Assembly: GCA_026708115.1 (NCBI GenBank)
Contig: JAPOVL010000047.1
Location: forward strand, 1-64,000
Reading direction: 5' to 3'
DNA length: 64,000 nucleotides
Source of the DNA: Chloroflexota bacterium
Lineage (GTDB): Bacteria; Chloroflexota; Anaerolineae; Aggregatilineales; Phototrophicaceae
A program made the position numbers and the translations under genes. Of the stretch, positions 34,693 to 42,783 are shown in pieces. Positions within the stretch are counted from its first letter, which is position 1; each line of letters opens with the position of its first letter. The notes under the pieces were generated by a model that was not told the DNA's origin, searched no databases, and saw only the letters and a list, made by a program, of their open reading frames with translations.

Positions 34693-34717
34693 GGGCGAGC
34701 CACGGGCTCGCCCCTAC
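34693..34717 (+). repeat. Repeat family B palindrome, copy B3
   Basis: GGGCGAGCC-ACG-GGCTCGCCC followed by CTAC, preceded by GTGTGTTTC exactly as in copy B2 about 80 bases upstream. Confidence 0.75.
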
Positions 34718-34777
34718 GTGAATCGCTATGAATGAACTTTGGAGGGGTCGGGGGATGGGGGATTAAAGCGGCAAGCG

Positions 34778-35545
34778 CTAAGGTTTCGGTCGGAGCGTCT
34801 GTTGGCTGGCGTCGGCGTCTTGCAGTTGCTCCAGAGCATACTCGTCGAAGTCGAGTTGGCTGTCGCTTAAGCGAGCGGCGTTGGCAGCCTCGTCGGGGAT
34901 GAGGCGCTGGTTGAGTTGGCTGGCGATATAACTGGCGTATTCTTCGGGGAGGTCGCCATTGACCAGGCGGCGGCCGCCATCCGCGTCATGCGCCCAGACG
35001 TGGTAGCGTGGGGTATCGTAGCCCTCGCGCTGCGAAGCGGCCGTTTCCTCCACGGCAAAGGATTCTACGCCGTCCAGATCGATTCGCCGCGCCCGCGTCA
35101 GGGATGGCAGTGGCGCGCGGGAAACGTGGATGGCTTCGTCCTCGATACGGATATGCGTTTGATTATAGGCATTTGTCGCCAGTGCATAGATGGCCGCAAT
35201 CGCCATAATGACAAACATGAGCGGCAGAAATATCGGGACTTCGCCTTCCAGAAACAGCCCCGTCATGAGCAGTGTCACCAGACTGAAGACGCCGCTCAGG
35301 ATGGCGCTGCTTTGGAAACTCTCGCTTTTGTCCAGGCGGAAATTGGTGCGGAAGCCCAGGTGAAGCGGGTCTTGCGAGTACTGGCGCAGGTGGGGCGGGC
35401 GGCGCACTTTGCGGCGCTTCGCTTTGGCGCGGGGGTGGCTGATATCAAATACGCCGCTGCACTGCGCGCAGAGCGCGACCAGCTTCTGGATATTGATTTG
35501 CTCCGCTTCAATCGGATGATTGCACCGTGGGCAATGTAGCTGCAA
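34778..35545 (-). CDS. Zinc-ribbon membrane protein of unknown function
   Basis: The 255-residue protein starts with a CxxC...CxxC zinc ribbon (Cys5, Cys8, Cys26, Cys29), then a basic linker, two adjacent transmembrane segments (about 82-125, AILSGVFSLVTLLMTGLFL and LPLMFVIMAIAAIYAL), and a cytosolic beta-rich domain (about 130-215) with an acidic C-terminal tail. I do not recognise a family with assigned function. The arrangement suggests a membrane-tethered sensor or scaffold, but that is a guess. Confidence 0.75.
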   Translation of the reverse strand: MQLHCPRCNHPIEAEQINIQKLVALCAQCSGVFDISHPRAKAKRRKVRRPPHLRQYSQDPLHLGFRTNFRLDKSESFQSSAILSGVFSLVTLLMTGLFLEGEVPIFLPLMFVIMAIAAIYALATNAYNQTHIRIEDEAIHVSRAPLPSLTRARRIDLDGVESFAVEETAASQREGYDTPRYHVWAHDADGGRRLVNGDLPEEYASYIASQLNQRLIPDEAANAARLSDSQLDFDEYALEQLQDADASQQTLRPKP

Positions 35546-35622
35546 AGTCCCTCAACTTGCTATCTAGTCTGGCTTATTGTGAATTACACGCCATGATTGA
35601 CCGCAACGGCCCGTTGCGGCCG

Positions 35623-36381
35623 CTAAAACTCAATTTCGTCGAAGTCCCGGCAGAGATGAATCGGGCCGTCGTAGGTTTCGGCGGCTTCCTGAACGAGCGG
35701 TTCGGGGTCCTGGTTCCAGACCTGGTAGTGAATTAAACGCAGTTCTTTGGCGCCGGCTGTCGCCGCCGCTTCGCCGGCCATCCTTGCGGTACTGTGACCG
35801 GGTGGGGGTCCGCCGGCCTCGTGGATGAAGATATCGGCGTCTTTGCCGATTTTCAGGGCATTGGGGCAGGGTTCGGTATCGCAACTGTAGGCGAGCACTT
35901 TGCCATTGTGTTTATTCGTTATGCGCATACCGATGGTCGGTATGAAGTGAACGACGGGGAAGGAGTGGATGGCAAAGTCCTTGTTTTCAAATAGCAAGGT
36001 GTTGTCGTGCAAGCTGATACGAGAAAAGGATACCGGAAAGAAATTGGGCCAGAATTCCCAGCCGTACATATCCATGGTCTCTTCAATGCGGTTAATGCAG
36101 TGAGGAATGCCGTAGAAGCGCATGGGCGCTTTGCGGCCCATCTGCCACATATGCATCAACATATTGGGCACGCCGGCGACGTGATCGGAATGAAAATGGG
36201 TCAGAATGATGTCTTGCAGATCGTCGTCGTTGATGCCCAGGTCCTTGATCTTATCCAGGGGATTGGACCCGGCGTCTACCAAGACCGGGGAATCTTGCTC
36301 GCCAATTAACAGGAAATGGGTATAGTCATGCTCTGCGCTGTTTACCGCGCCGGAGGTTCCCAGAATGATTACGCGCGCCAT
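35623..36381 (-). CDS. RNase Z-like MBL fold hydrolase
   Basis: The 252-residue protein has the metal motif THFHSDHVAG (His62, His64, Asp66, His67), an N-terminal ILGTSGAVNSAEHDYTHFLL segment like RNase Z/arylsulfatase-type MBLs, and a third-ligand region YSCDTEPCPNALKIGKDADIFIHEAG. It is shorter than tRNase Z and lacks an obvious flexible arm, so a phosphodiesterase or other MBL hydrolase is more likely than tRNA 3' processing. It is followed downstream by the zinc-ribbon gene on the same strand. Confidence 0.87.
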   Translation of the reverse strand: MARVIILGTSGAVNSAEHDYTHFLLIGEQDSPVLVDAGSNPLDKIKDLGINDDDLQDIILTHFHSDHVAGVPNMLMHMWQMGRKAPMRFYGIPHCINRIEETMDMYGWEFWPNFFPVSFSRISLHDNTLLFENKDFAIHSFPVVHFIPTIGMRITNKHNGKVLAYSCDTEPCPNALKIGKDADIFIHEAGGPPPGHSTARMAGEAAATAGAKELRLIHYQVWNQDPEPLVQEAAETYDGPIHLCRDFDEIEF

Positions 36382-36609
36382 ACACTTGCCTTTGAATCGG
36401 ACTCAGTCCATTTTGGCAGATGTAGCAAACACCCTGTCCGTCTATCCGTCAGTATTGACGATACCATAGTTCAGAAATAATCGAAACACTTTACCGATTG
36501 CTTGACAGGTTGCGTCCGCCGTCCAGCGGCGGTTTCGATGCCAGCAACTCCTTCCGACATGTGATTGCGGCAATCTGTCCCAACGTGGCGCGAGCCAATG
36601 CGCAGTCTT

Positions 36610-37695
36610 TTATGCGCTAGACTGCGGCAGTTGTTCGGCTTGTTCCGCGGCCACGTCCGCGCCTTTGGCGCCGCTGTATTTGCCCCCGCGGTGGCGGTAG
36701 AGCAGAAGCGCGACCGAGGCCAGGAATGCGATTAATGTAATAGTCTGCGAACTGTTGATACCGGAGGCCCCAATCGTGGCGATCTCTACGCGCAGGAATT
36801 CCAACAGGAAGCGCACAAAGGAATACTGGGCGATATACAGCAGCAGGACATCACCGCTCAACAAGCGATCGCGGTACTGGTGATAAATGCGCCAGAGCAC
36901 GTAAAAGGCGACCAGGCTCCATAGCGCTTCGTAGGCCCAAAGCGGATGAAACAAGGTATCTGATGGATAGTCAATCAAGCTTTCGTAGGGCGCGACACGC
37001 GCGTCGCGCGGGATTTGAATGCCCCAGGGCAGCGTCGTGGGCGCGCCATACAGTTCCTGGTTGACATAATTGGCAAATCGGCCAATGGCTTGGCCGACCG
37101 GTATGGCGACGCCGGCGACATCCATCCAGGGCGCGAGGCGCATGCCATCGTCGGGGAAGCTGCTTACCGGCCGCTGGTATCGAAATGCGGAAACATCCTT
37201 GCCGGTGACGCGCGCCATCAGCGATTCCGCCAGCCAGGTGGCCGCTTGGCTCAACCAGAAAACCGGCGTCAAGATGGTGATGAACAGATTTATGATCCGG
37301 TTGTGCCAGCGGCTCAAATAGAGGTAGGCGCCGAATACGCCTCCGATAATCGCGCCGAATATGCTCAATCCCCCGCTCCAGATGGCTATGGCGCCGTTTT
37401 GGCTATCGAAGAAATTGTCCAGGAACCAGGCGGTGTTTTGACAGACTTCTCCTTCGATGCCGCAGCCGGCGGTCAAAGAAACCGGCGGGAAGAGAATGAA
37501 CCACAGGCGGGCGCCGATAATGCCCGGGATAATTGCCCAGGTTAGGCCGCCCCAGATATGGTCGGGATCGCGTCCGGTGCGCTTGGCCAGCAAGGACGCG
37601 ACGGTGGCGCCAAGCAAGAGCGCGACAACGATGATAATGCCGTAGTAGCGTATCTGCAGGTTGCCTACAACAATGTAGGTTTGTTCAAATTCCAT
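36610..37695 (-). CDS. lgt: Prolipoprotein diacylglyceryl transferase
   Basis: The 361-residue inner-membrane enzyme transfers diacylglycerol from phosphatidylglycerol to the lipobox Cys of prolipoproteins. Family marks are IRYYG near the N-terminus, WSGGLSIFGAIIGG and GRFANYVNQELYG. It is longer than the usual 260-300 residues because of an insertion around GKDVSAFRYQRPVSS and a polar C-terminal tail. I start at the ATG with AAAGG upstream; a GTG two codons earlier overlaps the preceding stop. It is coupled to a phospholipid-synthesis-type gene and complements lspA at 9.5 kb. Confidence 0.93.
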   Translation of the reverse strand: MEFEQTYIVVGNLQIRYYGIIIVVALLLGATVASLLAKRTGRDPDHIWGGLTWAIIPGIIGARLWFILFPPVSLTAGCGIEGEVCQNTAWFLDNFFDSQNGAIAIWSGGLSIFGAIIGGVFGAYLYLSRWHNRIINLFITILTPVFWLSQAATWLAESLMARVTGKDVSAFRYQRPVSSFPDDGMRLAPWMDVAGVAIPVGQAIGRFANYVNQELYGAPTTLPWGIQIPRDARVAPYESLIDYPSDTLFHPLWAYEALWSLVAFYVLWRIYHQYRDRLLSGDVLLLYIAQYSFVRFLLEFLRVEIATIGASGINSSQTITLIAFLASVALLLYRHRGGKYSGAKGADVAAEQAEQLPQSSA

Positions 37696-37697
37696 CG

Positions 37698-38333
37698 TCA
37701 CTCGCCTTTGTTCTTCAAAGCGCTATATACATATCGCAATCGTTGCAAGGCGGTCAGATTGGCGCCGACCGCCAGGATGACCAGACCAATTTCAAGTGGC
37801 TGCGCGCTTTGCAAGACGCCGGCAGCCAAGGTCATGACCAGGATGACAGCCACGCGCTCCAAACGAGAAAACCAGCCGACTGTGACGCCGATACCGATCT
37901 TGCTGTCGTCTGCGCGAGCGCGTACATAACTGACCAGATAGCTGCCAATGAGCGCAAACAGCGCCAACATCAACATATCGAGCCGGCCATGCCGCGCAAA
38001 ATGATAACCGAAAGCGGCAAAAATAAAACCGTCAGCATAGCGATCCAGGGTCGAATCCAGCAGCATGCCAAAAGATCCCTGGCGTTGAGCGGCGCGCGCG
38101 ACAGCGCCGTCAAGAGCGTCCAGAGGCAAGCTGAGCAAGAGCAGGATGCCGCCGGTGAGGAAATCGCCCGTCGCGATAAAGATCGCCGCCAGGCCAACAG
38201 CCGTCAGTCCCAGCGCCGTTATCCAGTCGGGGTGGACACCGGCGCGCGCCAGCCAAGCGCCGATACGGTCCAAGGGCGCGCTCGCGCGTTTGCGCAAGTT
38301 GTCGGTCACGGTCAGCGGCTTGTCGTCAGGCAT
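37698..38333 (-). CDS. CDP-alcohol phosphatidyltransferase family protein
   Basis: The 211-residue membrane protein carries the CDP-alcohol phosphotransferase signature, DALDGAVARAAQRQ followed by GMLLDSTLDRYADG (D-x2-DG-x2-AR-x8-G-x3-D-x3-D), with five or six transmembrane helices. It makes a phospholipid head-group linkage, such as phosphatidylglycerol phosphate or phosphatidylinositol phosphate. Because lgt consumes phosphatidylglycerol and directly follows it, a PgsA-like role is plausible, but the exact acceptor is uncertain. Confidence 0.88.
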   Translation of the reverse strand: MPDDKPLTVTDNLRKRASAPLDRIGAWLARAGVHPDWITALGLTAVGLAAIFIATGDFLTGGILLLLSLPLDALDGAVARAAQRQGSFGMLLDSTLDRYADGFIFAAFGYHFARHGRLDMLMLALFALIGSYLVSYVRARADDSKIGIGVTVGWFSRLERVAVILVMTLAAGVLQSAQPLEIGLVILAVGANLTALQRLRYVYSALKNKGE

Positions 38334-38341
38334 TTTTCACC

Positions 38342-38370
38342 TTGCCAGCAAATGTCGCTTTGGCTACACT
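38342..38370 (+). promoter_or_regulatory. Promoter of tRNA-Pro
   Basis: TTGCCA (38342-38347) and TACACT (38365-38370) are 17 bases apart. The tRNA starts 14 bases after the -10 box. Confidence 0.6.
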
Positions 38371-38384
38371 GTGCTCCGAGATGT

Positions 38385-38458
38385 CGGGGCGTGGCGCAGC
38401 CCGGTAGCGCGCACCGTTCGGGTCGGTGAGGTCGTGGGTTCAAATCCCGCCGCCCCGA
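38385..38458 (+). tRNA. tRNA-Pro (anticodon CGG)
   Basis: The 74-base cloverleaf has a perfect 7-bp acceptor stem (CGGGGCG/CGCCCCG), a D-arm with AGCCCGGTAGC, an anticodon arm CACCG-TTCGGGT-CGGTG giving anticodon CGG, and a T-arm GTGGG-TTCAAAT-CCCGC. The discriminator is A. CCA is not encoded in full. It has its own promoter and a terminator about 10 bases downstream, so it is a single-gene unit. Confidence 0.96.
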
Positions 38459-38468
38459 CAGAGTTTAG

Positions 38469-38500
38469 AAAGCCGCCTCTTTTTGGGAGGCGGTTTTCTT
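38469..38500. terminator. Intrinsic terminator after tRNA-Pro
   Basis: AAAGCCGCCTC and GAGGCGGTTTT pair around a short T-rich loop, followed by CTTTT. It also faces the end of the convergent MFS gene on the other strand. Confidence 0.85.
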
Positions 38501-39739
38501 TTAGCTGGCAAGCTGCGCTGCCGGCATGCGACCGTTTTTGCGCGCCCAGTGCCAGAGCAAGAAGCCAGGAACGAGAGATATACAGGATAAGGCTCCCCCC
38601 ACCCAATTCGGGATCGTTGGATCCGCAGCGAACAAGAGTCCTGCGATCGCCGTAGACAAGATCACGCCCAGGCTCATCACGGAGTGATAGATACCAAGGA
38701 TAGCGCCGCGCAATTCCGCAGGCACGGTCTTGGTCAGCAGCGACTGCAGCGGCGGGATTAACAAGCCGCTGCCGACGGCGAAGATGACTACGCTCAGCGT
38801 GCCAAAGAGAGGCTCGACGGCGAGAGCCAGCAAAAACATGGACAGGGCGCGGGCAGCGGCGCCCATTAAGACGATCAAGGTGTCGCTGAAGTGGCTAAGC
38901 GCAGCCGGCAACAAGATAATTTGTGTGATAATTTGGCCGATTCCCACCATCATGAGCATCACGCCGACGCCGAGACTCACCGACGAGAAGGATTGACCGG
39001 CAAACAAGACAGCTTCCGCAAACAGCGCCAAGGTGGCGATGAGCAAGCCCATACCGAAGCGCGCGAAAAAGCTGACGCTAAGCACCGCCATCAAGGGAAC
39101 ATTTGTCATCAGAGCCGTCGGACGCAGCCGGGCGGCAGCGCTTCTGCGGTTGCGTTGGCGGTCGTCGTGGCTCAAGGATTCTTCAAGCGTGAGGTGGGTC
39201 AGGACTACGGTGCCCGCTGCCGCTAGCGCGGCAAAAACGAAGGGGATCTGGGGACCAAAGGCGCTTGCCAGTATGCCGCCTACCGCGGGACCGAGGGCGA
39301 ATCCAAGACCGAATGCGGCCATCACATAACCGAGGGCCACTGTGCGCCGGTGTTCTGGCACAATATCTGTCATATAAGCCTGCGCGACAACGATATTTCC
39401 GCCGGTTACGCCATCAAGGATGCGCGCCAGGAACAAGACGGCTGCCGATTGCGCGAAAGCAATCATCAAGAACGCGATCACGGTTCCCATCTGGCTGAAG
39501 ATGAGAACGGGCAGCCTCCCGCGCCTGTCCGACAGACGTCCGATGAAGGGACCGGCCACGAACTGCGCCGCGAAGAAGGCGGTCAGCAAGAGCGTTATGA
39601 CCTGGGCGTTCATGTTGAAGGCGCTCTGGGCATAGAGAGGCAAGATCGGATGCACCATCGAAGTGCCAAACATCTGGACAAAAACGATCATCAAGATGGT
39701 GACCATGCGTCGGTCGACTGAGCGCTTCTTGAGCTTCAA
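38501..39739 (-). CDS. MFS transporter (multidrug/tetracycline-type)
   Basis: The 412-residue protein has about 12 transmembrane segments, motif A GRLSDRRGRLPVL between helices 2 and 3, and the antiporter-type motif C stretch GYVMAAFGLGFALGPAVGG in helix 5, which marks drug:proton antiporters. The start used is a TTG with AGGG upstream; an ATG 33 bases later is an alternative. It converges on tRNA-Pro with a shared terminator. Confidence 0.9.
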   Translation of the reverse strand: MKLKKRSVDRRMVTILMIVFVQMFGTSMVHPILPLYAQSAFNMNAQVITLLLTAFFAAQFVAGPFIGRLSDRRGRLPVLIFSQMGTVIAFLMIAFAQSAAVLFLARILDGVTGGNIVVAQAYMTDIVPEHRRTVALGYVMAAFGLGFALGPAVGGILASAFGPQIPFVFAALAAAGTVVLTHLTLEESLSHDDRQRNRRSAAARLRPTALMTNVPLMAVLSVSFFARFGMGLLIATLALFAEAVLFAGQSFSSVSLGVGVMLMMVGIGQIITQIILLPAALSHFSDTLIVLMGAAARALSMFLLALAVEPLFGTLSVVIFAVGSGLLIPPLQSLLTKTVPAELRGAILGIYHSVMSLGVILSTAIAGLLFAADPTIPNWVGGALSCISLVPGFLLWHWARKNGRMPAAQLAS

Positions 39740-39855
39740 ATCGGCATAGCCCTATCGCATTCGAAACAACTAATCGTTGTATCATAAGCCAAAGGACTCA
39801 AGATGGTTAGTGACAACTCAGGTTCACAGCCGGCGCTGAATGAGACCGCCCGAGA

Positions 39856-39932
39856 GTCGCTCGGCGAAAAGGATCCCGGGCATGTCGCGCTCAGGCACAA
39901 GAATAAGCATGAGCGGCGGCGTACATAAACAG
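39856..39932 (+). repeat. Repeat family A, degenerate copy A5
   Basis: GTCGCTCGGCGAAAAGGATC, then CCGGGCATGTCGCGCTCAGG, then CATGAGCGGCGGCGTACATAAACAGG. The core order of family A is kept but the hairpin arms are decayed. It lies in the gap before the histidine phosphatase gene. Confidence 0.55.
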
Positions 39933-39981
39933 GTATTGACCCGGTCCGGACATATTGAGAAGAAATCAACTGGAGCGAATC

Positions 39982-40596
39982 GTGGAAACTACAATTTATC
40001 TGATGCGCCATGGCCAGGTGCATAACCCGACGAACGTGCTTTACGGACGCATGCCAGGTTTCGTGCTTAGCGAAGCCGGGGTCCAGCAAGCGCATGCCGC
40101 TGGCAAGTGGTTGGCGGATCAACCTGTTTCCGCGGTCTACTCGAGCCCGATGGAACGGGCACAGCAAACGGCAGAGATCGTCGCGTCTTATCACTGCGCG
40201 GTTGAAGCGCGGGTTGACCGGCGCTTGATTGAGGTGGCGACCCCCTATGAAGGCCGCCCAACCGCGGAGCTGGCAGCAATGGGCTGGGATCTTTACACGG
40301 GCAATCAACCGCCTCATGAAGTTCCGCAAATGGTACTCGACCGCGTGCTGGAGTTCTTCGCATACGCCAGAGACGCGCATCGCGGCGAAGCAATCGTAGC
40401 TGTCGGCCATGGCGATGTTCTGGTATTTCCCTGGCTGCATGCGCATGGATACGTGCCCGAGGCGTTGATGAAGGACAATCTAATGAACTACATGCTCCCG
40501 GTCGATTATCCAGCCACCGCGTCGATCATGACTTTCACATTCGACGAGTCGCCGGGCGGGGCGGGGCCGCGAGCGACTTATCATTGCCCCTATTGA
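39982..40596 (+). CDS. Histidine phosphatase family protein (phosphoglycerate mutase-like)
   Basis: The 204-residue protein has the catalytic RHG motif at the N-terminus (TIYLMRHGQVHNP), YSSPMERAQQTAEIV with the conserved Arg, Glu in LIEVATPYEG, and the second histidine in VAVGHGDVL. It removes phosphate from a small molecule or protein; true mutase activity is unlikely given the length. I start at the GTG with TGGAG 6 bases upstream; a TTG 27 bases earlier is possible. Confidence 0.88.
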   Translation: METTIYLMRHGQVHNPTNVLYGRMPGFVLSEAGVQQAHAAGKWLADQPVSAVYSSPMERAQQTAEIVASYHCAVEARVDRRLIEVATPYEGRPTAELAAMGWDLYTGNQPPHEVPQMVLDRVLEFFAYARDAHRGEAIVAVGHGDVLVFPWLHAHGYVPEALMKDNLMNYMLPVDYPATASIMTFTFDESPGGAGPRATYHCPY

Positions 40597-40675
40597 TGCC
40601 GCGGCCTGGCGAGCAGGGCGGGGTTCCGCGCCCAAGGCAACGGCATCAGATTTGCCATAGTGGCTTTGCGACAAT

Positions 40676-41833
40676 TCAGAACAAGGGCTTGAAGGGATTA
40701 ATCTCTCGCCAGCGCGCGCAGGCTTCCTCGAGGCGATCCCGTTGCACGTCAACCCCGATGCCCGGTCCTGAGGGGACTTTCAGGCTGCTGCCCGCACCCA
40801 AGACAAAGGGCGGTTCGGCGATGTCGGGATCGAAGTATCGATCTGTGGCGGAGATGTCGCTGGGCAAGGTCACGCCCGGCAGTGAAGCGAAGGCCAGGTT
40901 TGCGGCGCGACCGACGCCAGTTTCCAGCATGCCGCCGATCCAAAGCGGCGTATTCGTTTCGACGCAGAGTTGGTGAATCTTGAGACTTTCGCTGTAGCCG
41001 CCCACGCGCGTCGGTTTTAGGTTGAGGATTTTCCCGGCGCCGAGTTCAAGCGCTATGCGCCAGTCCTGCGCTGAGTAGATACTTTCGTCCAGGCAAATCG
41101 GCGTCCGCAGTTGCGCTTGCAGCAGACTGTGTTCATAAATGTCGTCGTAGGCCAGCGGCTGCTCGATCATGAGCAAGCCGAACTGGTCAAGTTGTTTCAG
41201 GTGTTCGATGTCCTTCAAGGTATAAGCGCTATTGGCATCCAGCATCAAGGTGATATCGGGAAAGCGCCCCCGAACTGCGCTGGCGAGCTCCAGATCCCAG
41301 CCGGGCGCTATCTTAAGTTTGATGCGCTGATAGCCTTCGTCGAGGCGCTTTTGGATGAGCGTGAGCTGCGCGTCCAGCGACTCCTGTATGCCGATGCTGA
41401 CGCCCACCTGGACGTCATCCCGCGGCCGAGCCTGCGCTGGCAGGTGGCAGGCGAAATAATCAGCCAGTCGCATGCCGTTGGCCTTGGCCATGAGATCCCA
41501 AAGCGCCGCTTCCAGGCCCGCCCTGGCGTGATGATTGCCGCGCACGGCCCTCAACAGTTCGGGCACTTCAGTCGGCGATGCGATAGTCTTGCCGAGCAAG
41601 CTTGGAATCAGAAAATCGCGCGTGATGTGCAGAGCGGTAAGAATCGTCTCGGAACCATAACTTGGCTTGGTCTTAAGCGCCGTTTCGCCCCATCCCGTCA
41701 GACCTTCGCTAGACAGCACTTCCACGATTATGGCCGACTTTTGCGGTTCGGCGCCGAAGCTTGTTTTCAGCAGTTCTACGAGTGGCATTGCCAGCACGTG
41801 CAGCTTGATATCCTGGATTGTTACGGATTTCAA
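40676..41833 (-). CDS. menC: o-Succinylbenzoate synthase / N-succinylamino acid racemase family enolase
   Basis: The 385-residue enolase-superfamily protein has KLKIAPGWD (the KxK acid/base), metal ligands in LMLDANSAY, LMIEQPL and ICLDESI, and the opposite lysine in LNLKPTRVGG. This set is typical of the OSBS/NSAR group: o-succinylbenzoate synthase in menaquinone synthesis or racemisation of N-acyl amino acids. Other men genes are absent here, so the racemase role is equally possible. The start is a TTG preceded by GGGAGGAGGAGG; upstream in-frame codons read through no recognisable sequence. Confidence 0.85.
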   Translation of the reverse strand: MKSVTIQDIKLHVLAMPLVELLKTSFGAEPQKSAIIVEVLSSEGLTGWGETALKTKPSYGSETILTALHITRDFLIPSLLGKTIASPTEVPELLRAVRGNHHARAGLEAALWDLMAKANGMRLADYFACHLPAQARPRDDVQVGVSIGIQESLDAQLTLIQKRLDEGYQRIKLKIAPGWDLELASAVRGRFPDITLMLDANSAYTLKDIEHLKQLDQFGLLMIEQPLAYDDIYEHSLLQAQLRTPICLDESIYSAQDWRIALELGAGKILNLKPTRVGGYSESLKIHQLCVETNTPLWIGGMLETGVGRAANLAFASLPGVTLPSDISATDRYFDPDIAEPPFVLGAGSSLKVPSGPGIGVDVQRDRLEEACARWREINPFKPLF

Positions 41834-42044
41834 ATTGCCTCCTCCTCCCTTGGATTGGCTGAAACAAGATTGTAACGACAATCTCCGACGACAGATATAG
41901 ATTCTTCTCAGAAAAGTAAGACTCTGGCAGCTAGGCGCGTCTCCATTATGCAAAATGTACGACTTTTTGATTCCGCTATCGTACATCTTGTCTGATTATG
42001 ATAGATTTCTTTCCATGTGCGTTAAGAACAATAGGAGCATAAAC

Positions 42045-42203
42045 ATGGAACACTTGACCTTCAGCGCCGAGTTGATGCATAAACAGCGCGCGATCGAATT
42101 GCAGGAGATTGCGCGAGTAGAACGCTTCCTGCAGGAAAAGAAGAATCGCGACGCCATGGCTTGGCAGCAGCGACGTCTTCATCGGAACCGCAAGAATCGT
42201 TAG
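42045..42203 (+). CDS. Small basic helical protein, 52 residues
   Basis: A 52-codon ORF starts with ATG preceded by AATAGGAGC at a good distance and ends 99 bases before a strong intrinsic terminator. The product (MEHLTFSAELMHKQRAIELQ...) is predicted to be one long charged helix or coiled coil (about 8-35) with a basic tail RRLHRNRKNR. I do not recognise it. A nucleic acid or membrane-surface role would fit the charge, but this is only a guess. Translation signals and the terminator are the main support. Confidence 0.6.
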   Translation: MEHLTFSAELMHKQRAIELQEIARVERFLQEKKNRDAMAWQQRRLHRNRKNR

Positions 42204-42302
42204 AGCCGATCTAAATCGGCTAGTCCCTTGATAGCTAGTTTGTTGCTATCCAGCGCGCCATCGACGTAGTCTCGATGGGAAGCGAACTGTCAAAGAATTT
42301 TC

Positions 42303-42332
42303 CAAAAGCCCCGCAATGGCGCGGGGCTTTTG
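42303..42332 (+). terminator. Intrinsic terminator after the 52-residue gene
   Basis: CAAAAGCCCCGC pairs perfectly with GCGGGGCTTTTG over 12 bp around the loop AATGGC, with the TTTT inside the 3' arm. Confidence 0.85.
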
Positions 42333-42352
42333 ACTTCATTCCATAGGGAGCG

Positions 42353-42410
42353 CAGGGCAATTCTATCGAAATGAACACGATACAAACTTAAATGTAACCA
42401 CAGAGACACA
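42353..42410 (+). repeat. Repeat family C, shortened copy C2
   Basis: CAGGGCAATTCTATCGAAATGAACACGATAC, then AAACTTAAATGTAACCACAG and AGACACAGAG. Relative to C3 it lacks the inner ATGCxGTGCAATGAAC segment, a deletion between two direct ATGAACA repeats. Confidence 0.7.
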
Positions 42411-42503
42411 GAGCCGCTCGGCGGCAGCGAAAAGTTCTGCCGCGCTCACGCAAAATAGTAAGCCGTCTCGTCGCGTGAGCGTTGCGGTTTACGTAAGCAG
42501 GAC
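42411..42503 (+). repeat. Repeat family A, copy A6
   Basis: AGCCGCTCGGCGGCAGCGAA, AAGTTCTGCCGCGCTCACGC, AAAATAGTAAG, then CCGTCTCGTCGCGTGAGCG and GGTTTACGTAAGCAGGAC. The outer stem GTAAGCCG/CGGTTTAC still pairs with one G-T. It abuts repeat C2. Confidence 0.8.
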
Positions 42504-42528
42504 TCCTATGTAGATGTTTCCACTTTGC

Positions 42529-42585
42529 GGGCGACCCGCTGGGTCGCCCCTACCGGCGGCTATTATTTTGGAGTTGCATAACTTA
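42529..42585 (+). repeat. Repeat family B palindrome plus 28-base module, copy B4
   Basis: GGGCGACCCG-CT-GGGTCGCCCCTAC followed by CGGCGGCTATTATTTTGG and AGTTGCATAACTTA, nearly the same as copy B2 at 34610. Confidence 0.8.
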
Positions 42586-42627
42586 GTTGCTCCTACTTCT
42601 GTGCTGTCGGTCAATGTCTACGCGACC

Positions 42628-42712
42628 CTCGGTGCCCTCGGTGGTAAATAATCAGTCCAATTTCGTACCATGTCAGTCGCCTCATTTTGATGCAATTGCG
42701 CTGAAAGGGAGG
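42628..42712 (-). repeat. Repeat family C, inverted degenerate copy C4
   Basis: CCTCGGTGCCCTCGGTGGTA is the decayed reverse complement of the family C end TAACCACAGAGGCACAGAG. CATTTTGATGCAATTGCG is the reverse complement of its start CGCATCAAAATG. So the region between carries a shortened inverted copy. Confidence 0.5.
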
Positions 42713-42721
42713 CGAATCAGT

Positions 42722-42750
42722 TTGCTCCAGCAAATGCGCCAATCTATAAT
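42722..42750 (+). promoter_or_regulatory. Promoter of the secreted propeller-like gene
   Basis: TTGCTC (42722-42727) and a perfect TATAAT (42745-42750) are separated by 17 bases; the ATG is 33 bases downstream. Confidence 0.6.
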
Positions 42751-42783
42751 TTCGGGGAGAAGACGTCCGCGAAGGCGCGAGAG

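Larger units (their letters stand above)
34436..34777. other. Gene-free interval with dispersed palindromes
   Basis: The roughly 340 bases hold repeat D2, palindromes B2 and B3 and the B-associated 28-base module. No ORF is supportable. Confidence 0.6.
42204..42783. other. Gene-free interval with stacked repeats
   Basis: The 580 bases contain, in order, a terminator, repeats C2, A6, B4 and an inverted degenerate C4, then the promoter of the next gene. I find no supported ORF. Confidence 0.65.

Noticed and set aside
33390..34717. Palindromes near 33.4-34.7 kb as CRISPR repeats
   Set aside because: Spacing is irregular, the same palindromes occur singly elsewhere and arm sequences vary.
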